Shown piece by piece: positions 34,801 to 45,992 of a stretch of 64,000 bases of DNA. The stretch is from Erodium maritimum (Eukaryota > Streptophyta > Magnoliopsida > Geraniales > Geraniaceae), in NCBI GenBank assembly GCA_963921825.1, contig OY997592.1:62144336-62208335 (forward strand), given 5' to 3'. Position numbers and translations under genes: made by a program. Every line of letters begins with the position of its first letter. Positions within the stretch are counted from its first letter, which is position 1. Below the pieces are notes generated by a model. It did no database searches and was not told where the DNA came from. It worked only from the letters and a program-made list of their open reading frames with translations.

Positions 34801-35599
34801 CAACACAATTGTTACAAAGTGCTACCGAAAATTCTGGGTTACTTCTGATCGTCTTGGTCATCTTTTAGTCATCAATTTAGCTATTCCTGGTGTTATCATG
34901 AACCCCTGGAAGATCAAAGTAATAGATATTTTGGTGTATTTTACTTTCCATGTCATCCAGCTTCACCAATTTGCAAGGGGTGATGGTGGGTTCTTTTTAA
35001 AAAATTAATTACAATAGCCTATGTTGAAAATTAAAACACTTACGCTGCAAAATGGGTGGTGGATCTTAGTTTGCATAATTTGTCTCCAAAAAATAAATAT
35101 AAGTGAACAGTTTTAGTTACTTAGTTGTTGTGAAATCCAGGTGTGCATTGCCATGATTGGTCCCATGTCCAGTTTTATTCATGTTTAAGGTGCAAAGTAG
35201 TGTTTAGTGTAAGATCAAAAAGTAGTTGGAAAATAATGGTGGTTAATTTTGTATTGGATGATAAGAAGTGTACATTTTGCATCGGAACTTCTGTGAGTGG
35301 ACAAAACAGCTAATGCTTGGTTCCTTTAGTTTCACAGATATATTTTTGTAACATTAAAGTCTGCCATGTTGCTTTGATCTCCTGACATCTGATTTCTGGC
35401 TTCTACAAAAACAATTAGTTGGATTATGTATGATTTAGGTATTGGGCTCTTGGCCATAATTAATATTCACTGCATACTTGGGTTGCACCCTTTCTTTTCT
35501 TTAACTAACAGACACAAGGCTGCAAGTTTGGTGGATTCTTCTCCTGCATCACTTCCCTTGCCACTGCGTGTGGAACCTAAGCCAAAGAGTGGGATTAGG

Positions 35600-35650
<51 letters not shown>

Positions 35651-35940
35651 CACATACTTGCAAATGCACATGTTTAATTTTTGTGAGAATGCCCATAACA
35701 ATCTGATTGCTGTTCATTTACAGGCAGCAAGATCTGCTTAGAAAGGTGGTGGAAATAAAGCCGAAAAGGCAGAGACAATCTGAGTTGAGCTCATCTGCAA
35801 GTGCAAGTGGTGGTTCTTTGAAAGAGAAGGATCCAGAAGTAGAGCAGGAGAAGGGAAGGGAATCAAAAATTGAGAAGCCGGTTAAAAGCATACTAGGCTT
35901 AGCATATGCAAGTTCTGATGAGGATGAAACTGAGAGTTGA
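31802..35940 (+). CDS. Conserved plant protein of unknown function, 191 aa, 6 exons
   Basis: Exons: 31802-31850, 31963-32033, 34441-34489, 34592-34698, 35516-35598, 35724-35940, 192 codons in total. All introns are GT-AG except intron 4, which is AT-AC (see 34699-35515). The protein starts MAGREVREYTNLSDPKDKK. A basic stretch is followed by DDEDITFQRMVAKMQEVAGE, a Gly-rich YLHGRG turn and an acidic/basic helix likely to form a coiled coil (LLYLKEQMEAEEDAERLLRR, residues about 64-85). The tail is Pro/Lys-rich with KPKRQRQ as a possible nuclear signal, ending in an acidic LGLAYASSDEDETES. I recognise it as conserved among plants but cannot name a domain. Charge pattern and nuclear signal suggest a nuclear protein; this is inference. 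Confidence 0.85.
32965..33110 (+). mobile_element. SINE-like tRNA-derived fragment in intron 2
   Basis: An A-box-like TGGTTAAGTGC (32983) and a B-box-like GGGTTTAAACCTGG (about 33012-33025) are spaced as in tRNA-derived SINEs. A T-rich stretch follows. It is degenerate, with no clear end or target duplication. Confidence 0.45.
33479..33855 (+). repeat. 190-bp tandem duplication in intron 2
   Basis: Copies start at 33479 and 33669 with TGATAGTAGGGTGGTAAATT and end GATGTTGCAAAATCAATGAT. They differ by a small indel around AAATAGAAAATTGAAATT and a few substitutions. Confidence 0.92.
34699..35515 (+). other. U12-type AT-AC intron (intron 4 of the 191-aa gene)
   Basis: The intron begins ATATCCTTT (34699-34707), the exact consensus of U12-dependent AT-AC donors. 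It ends CAGACAC with AC at 35514-35515. A branch-site match TTCTTTAAC (35497-35505) differs from consensus TTCCTTAAC at one base and lies about 11 bases before the 3' end, as required for this class. Removing exactly this segment joins AAG to AAG and gives the continuous FAAFKKAASLVDSS reading frame. No GT-AG alternative nearby keeps the frame and this sequence. Confidence 0.88.
35600..35655 (+). repeat. (CT)n(CA)n microsatellite in intron 5
   Basis: A CT run followed by a CA run interrupted by one AA and one TA, starting two bases after the donor of intron 5. Likely polymorphic in length. Confidence 0.95.
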
Positions 35941-36356
35941 TGATTACATGCTTTGTGCCTGAAATGATCTGACCAAAACTAGTTAGCTGTCAGTGACACT
36001 AAATTACATAGGAAAAGCAGTGATTAGTGACTTATAAACTCGAAAGCAGTAATGCTGACTTTAAGTTTAATGTGTTGATGTAATTCTTGCCTGCATACAC
36101 ATTCTACCTATATGGCTGTTTTTTGTTTCTGTTCGCTGTTGATTCAAAGGGTCATTAAGCTCATGCTGGTTGCATCTTTTGATTTGGTTGTTGCCTTGGC
36201 TGATATTATATGGCATGTTGTAATTGCTATTCTAAGGTATTACGGCTGTTTTAGGGCTAAAAATGTGAGTTTTCTAAGGTATGAGATTGGAAATCATATG
36301 AAGTATTCCCTTCCCGACAAGAACCCAAGCAAAATTTGAATGGACCATTATTATTT
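35941..36356. other. 3' flank of the 191-aa gene
   Basis: Probably the 3' UTR and downstream sequence. The open frame at 36112-36339 matches nothing I recognise. Confidence 0.4.
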
Positions 36357-36677
36357 TAGGAATAACGTCGATATTAGTCCAGTCGGAAAAGTCATTTGCA
36401 CATCCTAACCGTGCTCCACCTTTAATGACAGATTTTAACATAAAGGTGGCACATGTTTACAAAAAGTATCAATCACGTATAAAATAATTATGAAAAAAAG
36501 GGATAAGATTTTTAAAAAAGTACCACCTTTATGCTACTTTTTGTAACAAAATACCACATTTATGTTACTTATTATAACAAAAAACCATATTTGTGTTAGG
36601 ATCTGTCACAAAAGGTAGAGTACGGTTAGAATGTGCAAATGACTTTTCTAACTGGACTAAGAAATGACGTTTTCCTA
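36357..36677. mobile_element. Fold-back MITE downstream of the 191-aa gene
   Basis: Long inverted ends: TAGGAATAACGTC...TTAGTCCAGTCGGAAAAG and onward to about 55 bases on the left, mirrored on the right by GACTTTTCTAACTGGACTAAG...ACGTTTTCCTA. The A/T-rich centre contains short repeats of TACCACxTTTATG. Confidence 0.8.
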
Positions 36678-36779
36678 TTTGATTATTAATGTGCATGAAT
36701 CATTTCGATATTTGATAAATAAAATTAGCATTGATTCTTCTCTCTTTGATGTCAGTTGGGTGTAAATCTGACACTTTCA

Positions 36780-38048
36780 GGCTGGATTCTTCAACTCACC
36801 GTGTCTTTGAGGAGAATTGTGAGGGTTGGGTGTCTTGCCTTGGTTTCTTTCACTTTGTTTTGTGGCTCTTTACCTAGATCCGCCCATGGGACTTCCTACA
36901 CTGTCGGGATTGACGCGATCTAGGTTGGTCTCCTCTCTGTTCGTGGTGGTGACGGCGTGTGGCTCTATGTCACGCTTTTAAGGTCTCGTCTCCGTTCAAG
37001 GGTTTTTGGCCCGTGCCATCATCCTCCAGGCTCTCTTCTCTCTAGTGATGATCGGTGATTCTACACTTTCCTTCTGTGGGACGTGTTTCTCAGCTCCGGT
37101 CTTGATCGTGGGGACAAGGAAGGATCTCGTCGTTCGTGGTGGCTGTAGGTGTTGGCCACAGCTCGGTCTCGCAGGTGCTGGTTTGGTAAGGGTTTGTTTT
37201 TTTACTTCACCCCTAGCTCGGTGACAGTTGTGGACGGGTTCGTTTTGTGGATTCTGATCTCTACAGCTCCAAGGTGCTGGGTAAGGTTCGGTAGAAATGC
37301 CGGATCTTCCTACTGGCGTTTCTCGGAGAAGGCCAGATACGTGAGGAAGATCGACCGTGTCCTAATGCTTGGGGTTGCAGGATGAAGAGTCTGCATCTCT
37401 GAGGTAATCTCTTCTCCCTTTCCATGTTTGGATAGCTCTCTTTCCATTTAATTTGTTCATACTTTCCTTAGATTTCTGGTTTCGCTTCTTCTCGATTTGT
37501 TCATATCGAGCTCGTCGGTTTAAGGCGTTGACCACCGGCGAGATTCTTGGGTGCTGTTTGCCCACCTCAGAAGCCATTATTTAAGGTTTGTAAGTTCAAT
37601 TAGGGTTAGGGAGTCCTTCTCTATCAAGGATAGGGTTTAGAGTTCCTCAGGGTTTGGCTTGGACATCAGGTTGTTTTTTCCAAATGCACATAATGGTTGA
37701 CAAATTTCGGTTTTGACCTCTGTTTTTTTAGAGCTTCATGGTTGGTAAACTTAGGATTTAGACCTCACTAGATTTTTTTTTCTAGTTAGTGTTTGTGTCT
37801 TGGGTTGGAATCTGTTTCTTCTCCCCTGGTTGGGTTTCGTTGTGGTAGTTTTGTTGTTGATCTGGGGTTTCTCTATTGTTATTCTGGTTGTAATTTTCTG
37901 TTTCTGGTTGTGTTGTTCTTCCCCGATGTGTGGGGCTCAGGTTCTTGAGGTTCCAAATTTGGAATGTTCATAGTTTGTATGTTTCATCCTCTCCGTGTTC
38001 TTCTCTTCAAAGAACCGATGTTTTAATATATGTTTTGCTGCTAAAAAA
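36780..38048 (+). mobile_element. Poly(A) retroposon without reverse transcriptase
   Basis: T/G-rich, non-coding sequence with LINE-leader-like composition. It ends TGTTTTGCTGCTAAAAAAA at about 38048, a tail similar to those at 18848 (minus) and 60361. The 5' boundary is approximate and no target duplication was found by eye. Confidence 0.5.
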
Positions 38049-38266
38049 ACCATCAGTTTATAAATATGGTCCTAAATAATGAAACATGTTTTTTTTGAAA
38101 CAGACAAATAGGACTTTTTTATTGTAATGTTAAAGATTGTAACGGATAATAGGTCAAATACCTCATGTTCCAGAATATTGTCCAAAACTTCTTAAGGTGT
38201 ACCAACAATTTTGGACAAGTGAACAAAACCTATTTTTCATTATAAATACTAATGGGAAATAAAAAT

Positions 38267-39728
38267 TGTAAGAACCGCCCCCGCTCGATCCCGGTCGAAC
38301 CGGTGAATTTTGGCGAAAGTTGACTTTTTGCCGGAAAAGTCAACCGATGACTCTGGGAGTCATTCGGGACCTTTCCGGGGCCAAAGAAGCTTAGCCGTCG
38401 TTACGGTTAGCTTAATTGGACCCTTTCCTTTCAAATGGCTATTTTTACGAAAAAGTCAAACTCGGGTCAAACTAAGCCTAATTAAGGACTAAAACTAAGT
38501 AAATCATTTGAGCTGGATTTATTTGGTTTGGAGATGGTCCCCACATGGATACATGTCCATGGTGGCTTGGAAGGGAAGAAATGAGTACGATTTGACCATT
38601 TTGCCCCCACTTGAGCTAATCTAGAAGGAAGAAAGCTAAAGGGGTAAAATAGGAAATTCAAGTATAGGTTAAAGGCACCAAAGGAGAACAATTCAGCTCA
38701 TTTTTACCTTGTTGGCCGAAATTTAGAGAGAGAGAGAGCAAAGGAGGAGCTTCCATGGAAGCTTGAAGAAGAAGCAAGGAAAAAGGAGGAGGCTTTTTGC
38801 TCATTTCTACCTCAAATCATCTCACAAACTTCATTTTCTTCATCCCCTTTCCGCCCTTAAGGTAAATCATCTATCTATTTTCGTTTTGGTTGAATTCCAC
38901 TTAGTGGGTTTGCTAGAAAAAACTTGAAACTAGTTGAGTTTCCATGAATGATGAACTTTTAAGGTTTAAGTAGATGATAGATGCTTAAAACTAGGTTTAG
39001 ATGATGAAATCAATTGGATTTGTGGAGTTTTGATGACATCTAGGCCGATGATGTGTGGTCCAATATGATGTATCGTGATTTGTGCCCCGAAGCCGTGTTT
39101 CGAGAAGATATATAGGCCGATGTTGTGTGGTCCGGTACGATATGGTTGAGTCGGGCTATGGACAACCGGCGGAGTTCGAGGACTGTTGTACGGGACGTAT
39201 GATTGTTTTTACTGTATGTTGTATGCTTGATGAATGGATAAGTGACGTGAGTACAATGTGATAGTGGTCGTGTAAGTATGTTTGTGAGTGTTGTTATAAT
39301 CTTGTGACTGAGGATTGTGGTTATGTGATTACGTGTTGTGGTTAGTTGTGTGCCGTACTAGTATGCCCTAATTGGACGGTTACTCGTGGTGGTGAGCGGA
39401 TACTCATCACCTTAACTACTTTTCCTACTGAGCGAAAGTTCACCCCTTTACTTTATTGTTCTGCAGGTCTTGAGCGGGATTTGTGCTAGCGGGATTCTCA
39501 GAACTTGGGAGCTAGCGAGGGTCTTTGTCTAGTGTGGTCTAGAGACGTACTGTTTTATTGATTACTAAACTTATTTATTATTTGGTTTTGCCGAGCTGTT
39601 GACTCGTGTTGTCTTTTGGATTTTTTAAACTGTTATTGGAGACTCTTTTTGGTCTTAAAGTTGCCTTTATTAATTATTATTTTAGTTCGCGTCTCGAGTC
39701 CGGTCAAAACCGGATTTGGGGCGTGACA
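38267..39728 (+). repeat. Solo LTR (1462 bp) of the gypsy family, perfect 5-bp TSD
   Basis: It begins TGTAAGAACCGCCCCCGCTCG and ends CCGGATTTGGGGCGTGACA, matching the termini of the 22058-25180 LTR. The 5-bp direct repeat AAAAT flanks it exactly (38262-38266 and 39729-39733). No primer binding site or internal region follows, so it is the product of LTR-LTR recombination. It is less than half the length of the full LTR. The conserved CCTACTGAGCGAAAGTTCACCCC block is at about 39425. Confidence 0.95.
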
Positions 39729-39739
39729 AAAATATATCA

Positions 39740-41640
39740 TGAAACAAAATTGAAAACACAAAAAACAGAAAATTTAAAGAATGGGTTGTCCCGCCTGATG
39801 GGAACCGGTCAGAAGGACCCAACCTGGGGTCATGGGGGGTAGGCCACGATCCGCCCGCCTCCCATCCCTGAATCCGACTCGTGACTTCTGGTGGTGCTGG
39901 TTGATAGCCCTCGTCTAGAGGAAGTATCTTTTCCCATCTTCGCACAACTAGTAGACCAAGAGGCTGGTGAAGCCGACTAGCTCGAGGGCCCGTTTTTGGT
40001 GACTCGTTTGGGTGTAGAACTAGCTCGTCCTCCCTCGCCCCTTTGGCTTCACACATTTGGCTTCTTATCCCCTGATCTCTCGGTCTGTTCCCAAGGCTTC
40101 TTCTACAACCTGTCCGATAGTGGATCGGATTGTGGTGTCGTGTCTAGATCCACCACCTTCTCGGAGTGGTCGGGATGACTGTACGCATCTAATTAGGGCT
40201 TAGAGAGGGATTCCATGATATCCACCTTCCTTTTTCCCCCGATCCTCCTAGGCCTCGTTAACGAGGCCATAGATCTTTGTGATCCCGACCGTCCCGACAT
40301 CTAATTCGAGATGCCCCCACTACAATCCTTGAGCCACCCTCTTAGTATGCTCCTTAGCCAAGTCTCACATCTCCGGTGTTGAAGTCCAAGCCTTAGGGGA
40401 GGAGATTTATAGAAAGCCTAGAGGGGGCCCTCGCCTGCCGTGACCAAACTCCCCCCCAAATCTTCGTGCTCCTTGAATGAGGCCGAGAGCCTCTACATAA
40501 CCTAGTATCTTCGTCCGTCTCTCACGAGGTGTTTTCCGCTCTGTACGAAGTAACTATTTCGCGTCCAGCTCCATTGGGGCCCAAAGGGAGACCAAATCGG
40601 ATCTCTTTCTGTCCCACTCCTAGGAGACGGTTCTGGCAACGATGTGGTGATTAAGGCACCCACACCGAACAAAAAAATCTTGATAGCCGTTCATACTAAA
40701 GTCTGATGCATGTAAGCTCTAGATGACTTGAGAAATTGAGGCGAATCTGGCGACGAGGCAGCATGTCTGCGTCTAGGCTAACCCGAAACCATATAAACTT
40801 GTCCCAGCTACGGTGACCTGGTTTCGGGGATATGACCACCTCTATACCTAACTTATTGGTCAGTAAGGACCGGATAGAGTCCGTCTTCGCATCGATCGGG
40901 ATGTTGAAGGCCCTCACTCCTATCTCCATGAACCAAAATTGAATGAAGCTTAGTTAGATGTAAGGAAGAAGAGGCACCAGGAGCAATGGATAGCCACTAA
41001 AACTCCACGATCCGCGTTGGAGAACATCCTCCATCGTCGATCTACACGGGAAGTAGAAGGCCACCACCTTTAGATAATCACTCGACCTCAAAGCCACGAA
41101 CGCTCCACCGTTGTGCCATTAACCCGTACAGAATCCGGGGATTGCAGGAGATATCTGCCAGAATCCTCCCTACCTATGCATCGCGATATCGGTTTTTAGA
41201 CGCCGCTTGGACAACCCTAGACGGAACCACCACCAAGGTGTCCTCCTCCCCATCCTTTAGATAAAATGCATCAAAGTGTCCTTAGATGGAGGCCAGGTCA
41301 TCTTAACCCGACTTGAGGCCCGGAAATGGAAGCCTTGAATTCGTGGTCGCCCTCAATAGAAGCGGACCACTTCGTTGCACAAAGACGTGACCTAGAGATG
41401 CTATTGGTCATAACGGGGGAGAGAAGTTTTGATGGGATGTTGGCTCCAATACAGAAGGGGTCGGCCAACCCTGGACAAGCACGACAATGACAATAAAGAA
41501 AATGGAGAGGCATCGATGGTTGGAAAGATCGACTCAATGCCTGAGAGGACGATAGGAGAGACGATTAAGGAGGACAGTCAGAGGGCAAAGTTGAAGTAGG
41601 AGGACGGTGGCTCTTTTCCAGTGAGGACAGGTGTGGTGGT
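39740..41640 (-). pseudogene. LINE ORF1 (DUF4283, gag-like) remnant
   Basis: Read on the minus strand between about 41270 and 40690, broken frames give DUF4283 features of plant L1 ORF1: NPRILYGLMAQRWSV, then VLQRGSWSFSGYPLLLV, then VRAFNIPIDAKTDSIRSLLTNKLGIEV, then WDKFIWFRVSLDADM. Stops and frame changes interrupt it. ORF1 proteins bind LINE RNA. The remaining sequence down to about 39740 has no reverse transcriptase. The solo LTR is inserted at its lower-coordinate end. Confidence 0.6.
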
Positions 41641-41649
41641 GACGATAAA

Positions 41650-44090
41650 AATAAATGCAAATAGATTATTTTCTAAAATCCTTGTTTATTAGAAGGAGAA
41701 ACCATCTCTAATTTCTTAGACTTATGATAAAATCTTTCCAAAAATTTCTTTTTCTATATCTTTACTCCATCACCATCGACTTGATTAAAGCGAAGAGATA
41801 TACATTCCAGTTAAGGTTTTTAGTCCACTTTCACCACCAACTTGATTAAAGTTCGGATGAAAAGAGATGTTTAAAACTTTTAAAATGAACTAAATTGACC
41901 AAAGAAAAAAGAATGGGTTGGTCAGAAAAATCTTTCAATCTCTCTCTAGTCTTAAACTTTGTCCACTGTTTTGTAAAATTTTAAATTTCATTAAATATAT
42001 TATGTTACAAGCCATAAACTTTTCAATATTCACAAAGACAATTGTCGGTCTCTAGGATTTTTCATCCTTTTTCTCTTCTTCGTGGGCCGCTTCCATCCTC
42101 AATCTACTACTCCACCATATTTCATGATCCCACCGATCTTTACAGTTTCGATGCAGCCAACAACAATTTCCTTCCCACGTGACGATCGGTCCCGCTCCAA
42201 TTGTTACCTTTGTTATCCGAGACGCATCGATCCATACCTCCGACCCCACCACATGGATTTATTAAGCCATCTCGCCCCAAAAAGAAGGCACACCGGCCCC
42301 TTCCGCTCCATCTCCCTGTAGTAGTGTCGTTCATCTTCTTTGGGCCTCGTCCAAGAACACACGTCGAGGAAGCTCCGTGGTCCGTTCTGGCACATGTATC
42401 TTCGATTGACCCTGTCGGCCCGACGACAATCCGTCGTGATCCTGAGCTAGGGCTCAAATAGGCCAACATGGCTCTTCCCTCCTTCCGTCTGCGATCAACG
42501 ATTTTGCCCTCTCCCAAGGGCGGCGTTCTCTACCGTCCCATGGACCAGGTGGAGAGCTGCGACCTGCCCTTTTTCGGGATCGTCTTGAACCCAAAGACCC
42601 CTCGTTGTTGCTCTCGTTGAGGCCGATTCACCCCATGCTTCGCTCCTATCCCCGAGGCCCTCTCCCCGTCAATCCCAATCTGGTCGTCCACCGGTCGGAT
42701 GCGTTCCTGAGGATGGACTCCGACTTCCGATGGAGACCCTCCTTGCCCTACAAAAGGGCTTTGATACCCTTAAAATGGACGAAGAGGAAGATAAGGTTAT
42801 CTACATCCATCTGGGATCCAATGGTTGCCTATGCCCATGCGCATACGGCGTTCGACCTGGCTGGATAATTGTTCACATCCCGTTAGTACGACTGAACTTG
42901 TATGAAAGGGTTGATGATGAAGGTTTGGCGTCACGATGGCCTAGTCATCAAAGACCATGGTTAGGGTATATCTGGTTTTTACTTTACCTCCCAGGTGGAG
43001 AAGGATAGGATTAGGATGGGGGAACCGTGGATTCAAGCAGGCGCTCTTGATTCTAGAGGATCTCCGACCACAAGTCAACTCGGCTACCCTGCCTTTCTCC
43101 GGGCTCCGAACTCCGAATGTGGGCAGGAGTTTTCGACCTCCTCTAGGATGGCCTCACGATCGAAACAAGATTCCGGTTGTGGGCAGGCATTGGGAGGCTT
43201 TGTGGATGTTAAAACGGACTCGATAAGCCTAGTTTGGGGACAAACCCCGAACGTGTGCTTCTGGAAGGATCTCGCGACACCGTTCCGTCGCTCCACTCGA
43301 GTCCTCATCCTAGGGTATGAGACACCAGTCTGGTCCCGAATACAGTACGGGAGGCTCCGGGATTCTGCCTCCACTATGATTGCATTGACCACCAAGATAT
43401 GGAATGCCACCGTAGATATGCCAGTAGCCTTCAAGAGGCCCCTCGTTTTGACCGGTCCCTCATGGGCACATGAGCCCCTAAACCTATGAGCGGGTTTTCG
43501 AAGGGAGTGGTCGAATCCGATCCAGACCACACTCCCCGTTTGTAGTGGACCCCAATCGGGTCTTGCGAACCAGAGGTTTGCATTACCAACTCCTCGGACC
43601 ATCGTTCCGTTTGGATTTTTCCTACTAGGACCATCACGCCATGTTCCAGTATAAGACCTCCTGCCCATCACACTGGCAAATACCTAAAGCCGGAAGCACA
43701 CACCTCCTTTGACCCAATCCTGCTAGTGTCGGAGCCATCCCGACCAACTAGATCCCCCTTTTCCTAGTGTTCTTCCCTGATGCCCGTTATCCCCTCCAGT
43801 GCCCCGAGACAATCTTCATTGAGAGATCACTGTATGTGTCAGACAACACATACAATTTTAAGTCGAGTAGGAAAAGAGTTATGTAAACTATGACCAAGCA
43901 ACCACCATCACGAGGTCTACTCCTTTATCATTCACCTGAATTATAGCCGGATACTTTTGTCATAAGATTAGCGTCTTAAACGTGTCGTTCTGACCTTATC
44001 TCGTCTTGTCATTTTATCTCATATTTGTTTTTTTTGTTGTCAATTCCTATTCTCAATAATATTCCTCTTATAAACTAAAAAAAGTGTTCC
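41650..44090. other. Decayed transposon sequence, no supported gene
   Basis: An A/T-rich part (41650-42050) is followed by a GC-rich part with many short frames on both strands (for example 42995-43489 + and 43084-43671 -), none with a recognisable domain. The segment ends CTTATAAACTAAAAAAA at about 44085, a LINE-like tail on the plus strand, so 42.4-44.09 kb is probably another retroposon. Confidence 0.45.
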
Positions 44091-44373
44091 ACGCCGTAAT
44101 GAAAATGTTATTTTTTTAGTGAGTATGAACTCTTTGCTATCATATTTACTGAACACTTGAAAACCAAGCTGTCACTTCTATATCATTAGAAAACTAAAAG
44201 AGAGAGAAATTACAAAAATGACCATTACATTGTTACTGATTATTCTGCAGACAAAGCAAAAGATCTACATGTGTATACGTAGTCATTGCTTGGATACGTA
44301 GAACAGACTCGTCAAACTAAAGAAGCGTATATAGACTAATAATTAAGTAACTAATGAATTTGATAAACCATGA

Positions 44374-45847
44374 TCAGCGACGACGGCACACAACTCCATT
44401 GCCATTGCTGTTCTTGCTGCTGCATTCCACCACCGTCTCAATATTGGTGGGTGTGGGTTCCATTGACGATGGCTTGTTGTTGCCCTCGAATATGCACACC
44501 TTGCAGTCCCCTGATTCGAGCGACGACGTCATGTACTTGTCCTCTCCTCCCATCACCGGCATCGCCACTCCTCTCTTCACCGGATTCTTAAACTCCGGCC
44601 GGTACGTCTGTCCCAACACCCCCTCCACTCTCTCCGACAGCCCCGAGAACTTAAACTGCACCTCCAGATGCGCGAAGCAGTCGTCCTCGGGTATCTGATA
44701 CCCATGAATCTTGTCGTCCTCTTTGCTCACCGGAACCACCGTGGCCGATATCTCCACCACCCCGGCCACAACCACGCTCACGCTGTTGTGCTCCGCCGTC
44801 CGCTCCACCGTGAGGCGGCTGTCCGGAGCTTCCCAGACACCCAGGTGACCTCCCGGGACGGATACGACGGCGCTGTCGTAGGTGAAGGTGAGGTGGTCGG
44901 TTTGGTGGTCCCAGGCGGCGACCTTGTGGGCTGAGAGCGTGAAGGTGTGGTGGTCAAACATGATACCGAGTGCCTGGATCCAGGTGTTGTCCCTCTTTCT
45001 GCCCTCCGGCCGCCGTCCGATGAAGCGGGCGTTGATCTGAAGGTTGTCGTCGGAGACGAGGCTGAAGTAGTGGCTGCTCTTGCCGTGGAAGTAGAACACC
45101 ATTCCGTCTGCTCCCACGAATCTCGGGTCGCCACACGCCGATCCTACTCCTTCGCAGTTTGCCGTCCGGTCTGTATACGTTGAACTAAAACACTTAACTA
45201 CTTGACCAGATAAATAAAATTTAAATAATGGTGTGACACACATTGAATCAAGTGTTCAAAATAGAACATAATTCATGATTGTAACCAGAATCAAGGTTAT
45301 AAATTGTGAAACGCTAGTCGGACAGTTATAACCTTTCAGGATTAAACGGAGATTAACCGAGTTAATCGGGTCAGCCAACAAAGAAATGACGCTTAGACAG
45401 AGCCTGGTAGGAAGTTTTAGAACACTTACCAAAATACTGATACGAACAAATCATATTTTTTACGCTCTAATGAAGAAAGATAATTTACAAACTGGGTTTA
45501 AATGATTGACTCTTTCTAAACAAATCTTTAACTTGAAAACCCTTCTGTTATGAACAAAGAGTGCGGATCTTACTCTTGCAAGTGGCTTCACATTTGGGGG
45601 AGTTACAGTCGATAAAGCAGGCTTTAGATTTGGGGTCAGAAGGCTTGAAGGTGGGGCATTGTGTGGGACATGTGATGTTTTTGGCATAACATTTGGTTGA
45701 CGGGTCATTGCACTGCATTGACTGTGGAGGGAACTCCTTCCCCGCAACCTTCGAGGGCGGCGGCGGGGGCGGCGAAGGGTTGCCGTAAAGATCGGCACGG
45801 TTGGGGCTGAACAAGCTGACGAGGAGCAGGAGCACCAGTGGAATCAT
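44374..45847 (-). CDS. Secreted Root_cap / LEA-related protein, 356 aa
   Basis: Two exons, 45847-45574 and 45170-44374 (357 codons). Splicing joins CEATCK and NRTANCEG, restoring the family motif. An N-terminal signal peptide (MIPLVLLLLVSLFSPNRA) is followed by a proline run (PSPPPPPP), a Cys-rich part (CNDPSTKCYAKNITCPTQCP...CFIDCNSPKCEATCK) and the Root_cap domain. The domain shows ACGDPRFVGADGMVFYFHGK, INARFIGRRPEGRKRDNTWIQALG and the C-terminal VEGVLGQTYRPEFKNPVKRG. This matches plant 'root cap / late embryogenesis abundant-related' proteins. They are predicted extracellular and are often expressed in root cap, seeds or flowers; the biochemical role is unknown. Start chosen at the ATG that opens the signal peptide. 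Confidence 0.92.
45293..45370. mobile_element. Fragment of the CAAGGTTGTAAAA MITE family
   Basis: In the single intron of the Root_cap gene: CAAGGTTATAAATTGTGAAACGCTAGTCGGACAG parallels the left end at 14249 (CAAGGTTGTAAAAAGCG...GCTAGTCGGGCAG). No matching right end was seen. Confidence 0.55.
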
Positions 45848-45917
45848 CGTTGCTGCACTCAAAAGCAACACCCGAACCAGAAAGGCTTACTTCTGCATGG
45901 ATTAACTGCAGATATTC

Positions 45918-45927
45918 TATTTATAGA
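45918..45927 (-). promoter_or_regulatory. TATA box of the Root_cap gene
   Basis: CTATAAATAG on the minus strand, 71 bases before the start codon, a good match to the plant TATA consensus. Confidence 0.75.
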
Positions 45928-45958
45928 CTTTTCAGTATCTTCTAATATCCGTTGGAGC

Positions 45959-45992
45959 TGATCTGTTACGTGCACTGATCTGTTACGTGCAC
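45959..45992 (-). promoter_or_regulatory. Tandem 17-bp repeat with ACGTG cores
   Basis: Two perfect adjacent copies of TGATCTGTTACGTGCAC. Each contains an ACGTG core as in ABA-response elements and bZIP-bound G-box relatives. They lie 32-74 bases upstream of the TATA box of the Root_cap gene. Confidence 0.75.

Noticed and set aside
35511..35515. GT-AG reading of the AT-AC intron with AG at 35510-35511
   Set aside because: There is no GT donor at the matching exon 4 position, and the resulting frame (TQGCKFGG...) stops resembling the rest of the protein.
43084..43671. 195-aa minus-strand open frame
   Set aside because: No domain, overlaps a plus-strand frame of similar length and lies in decayed transposon sequence.
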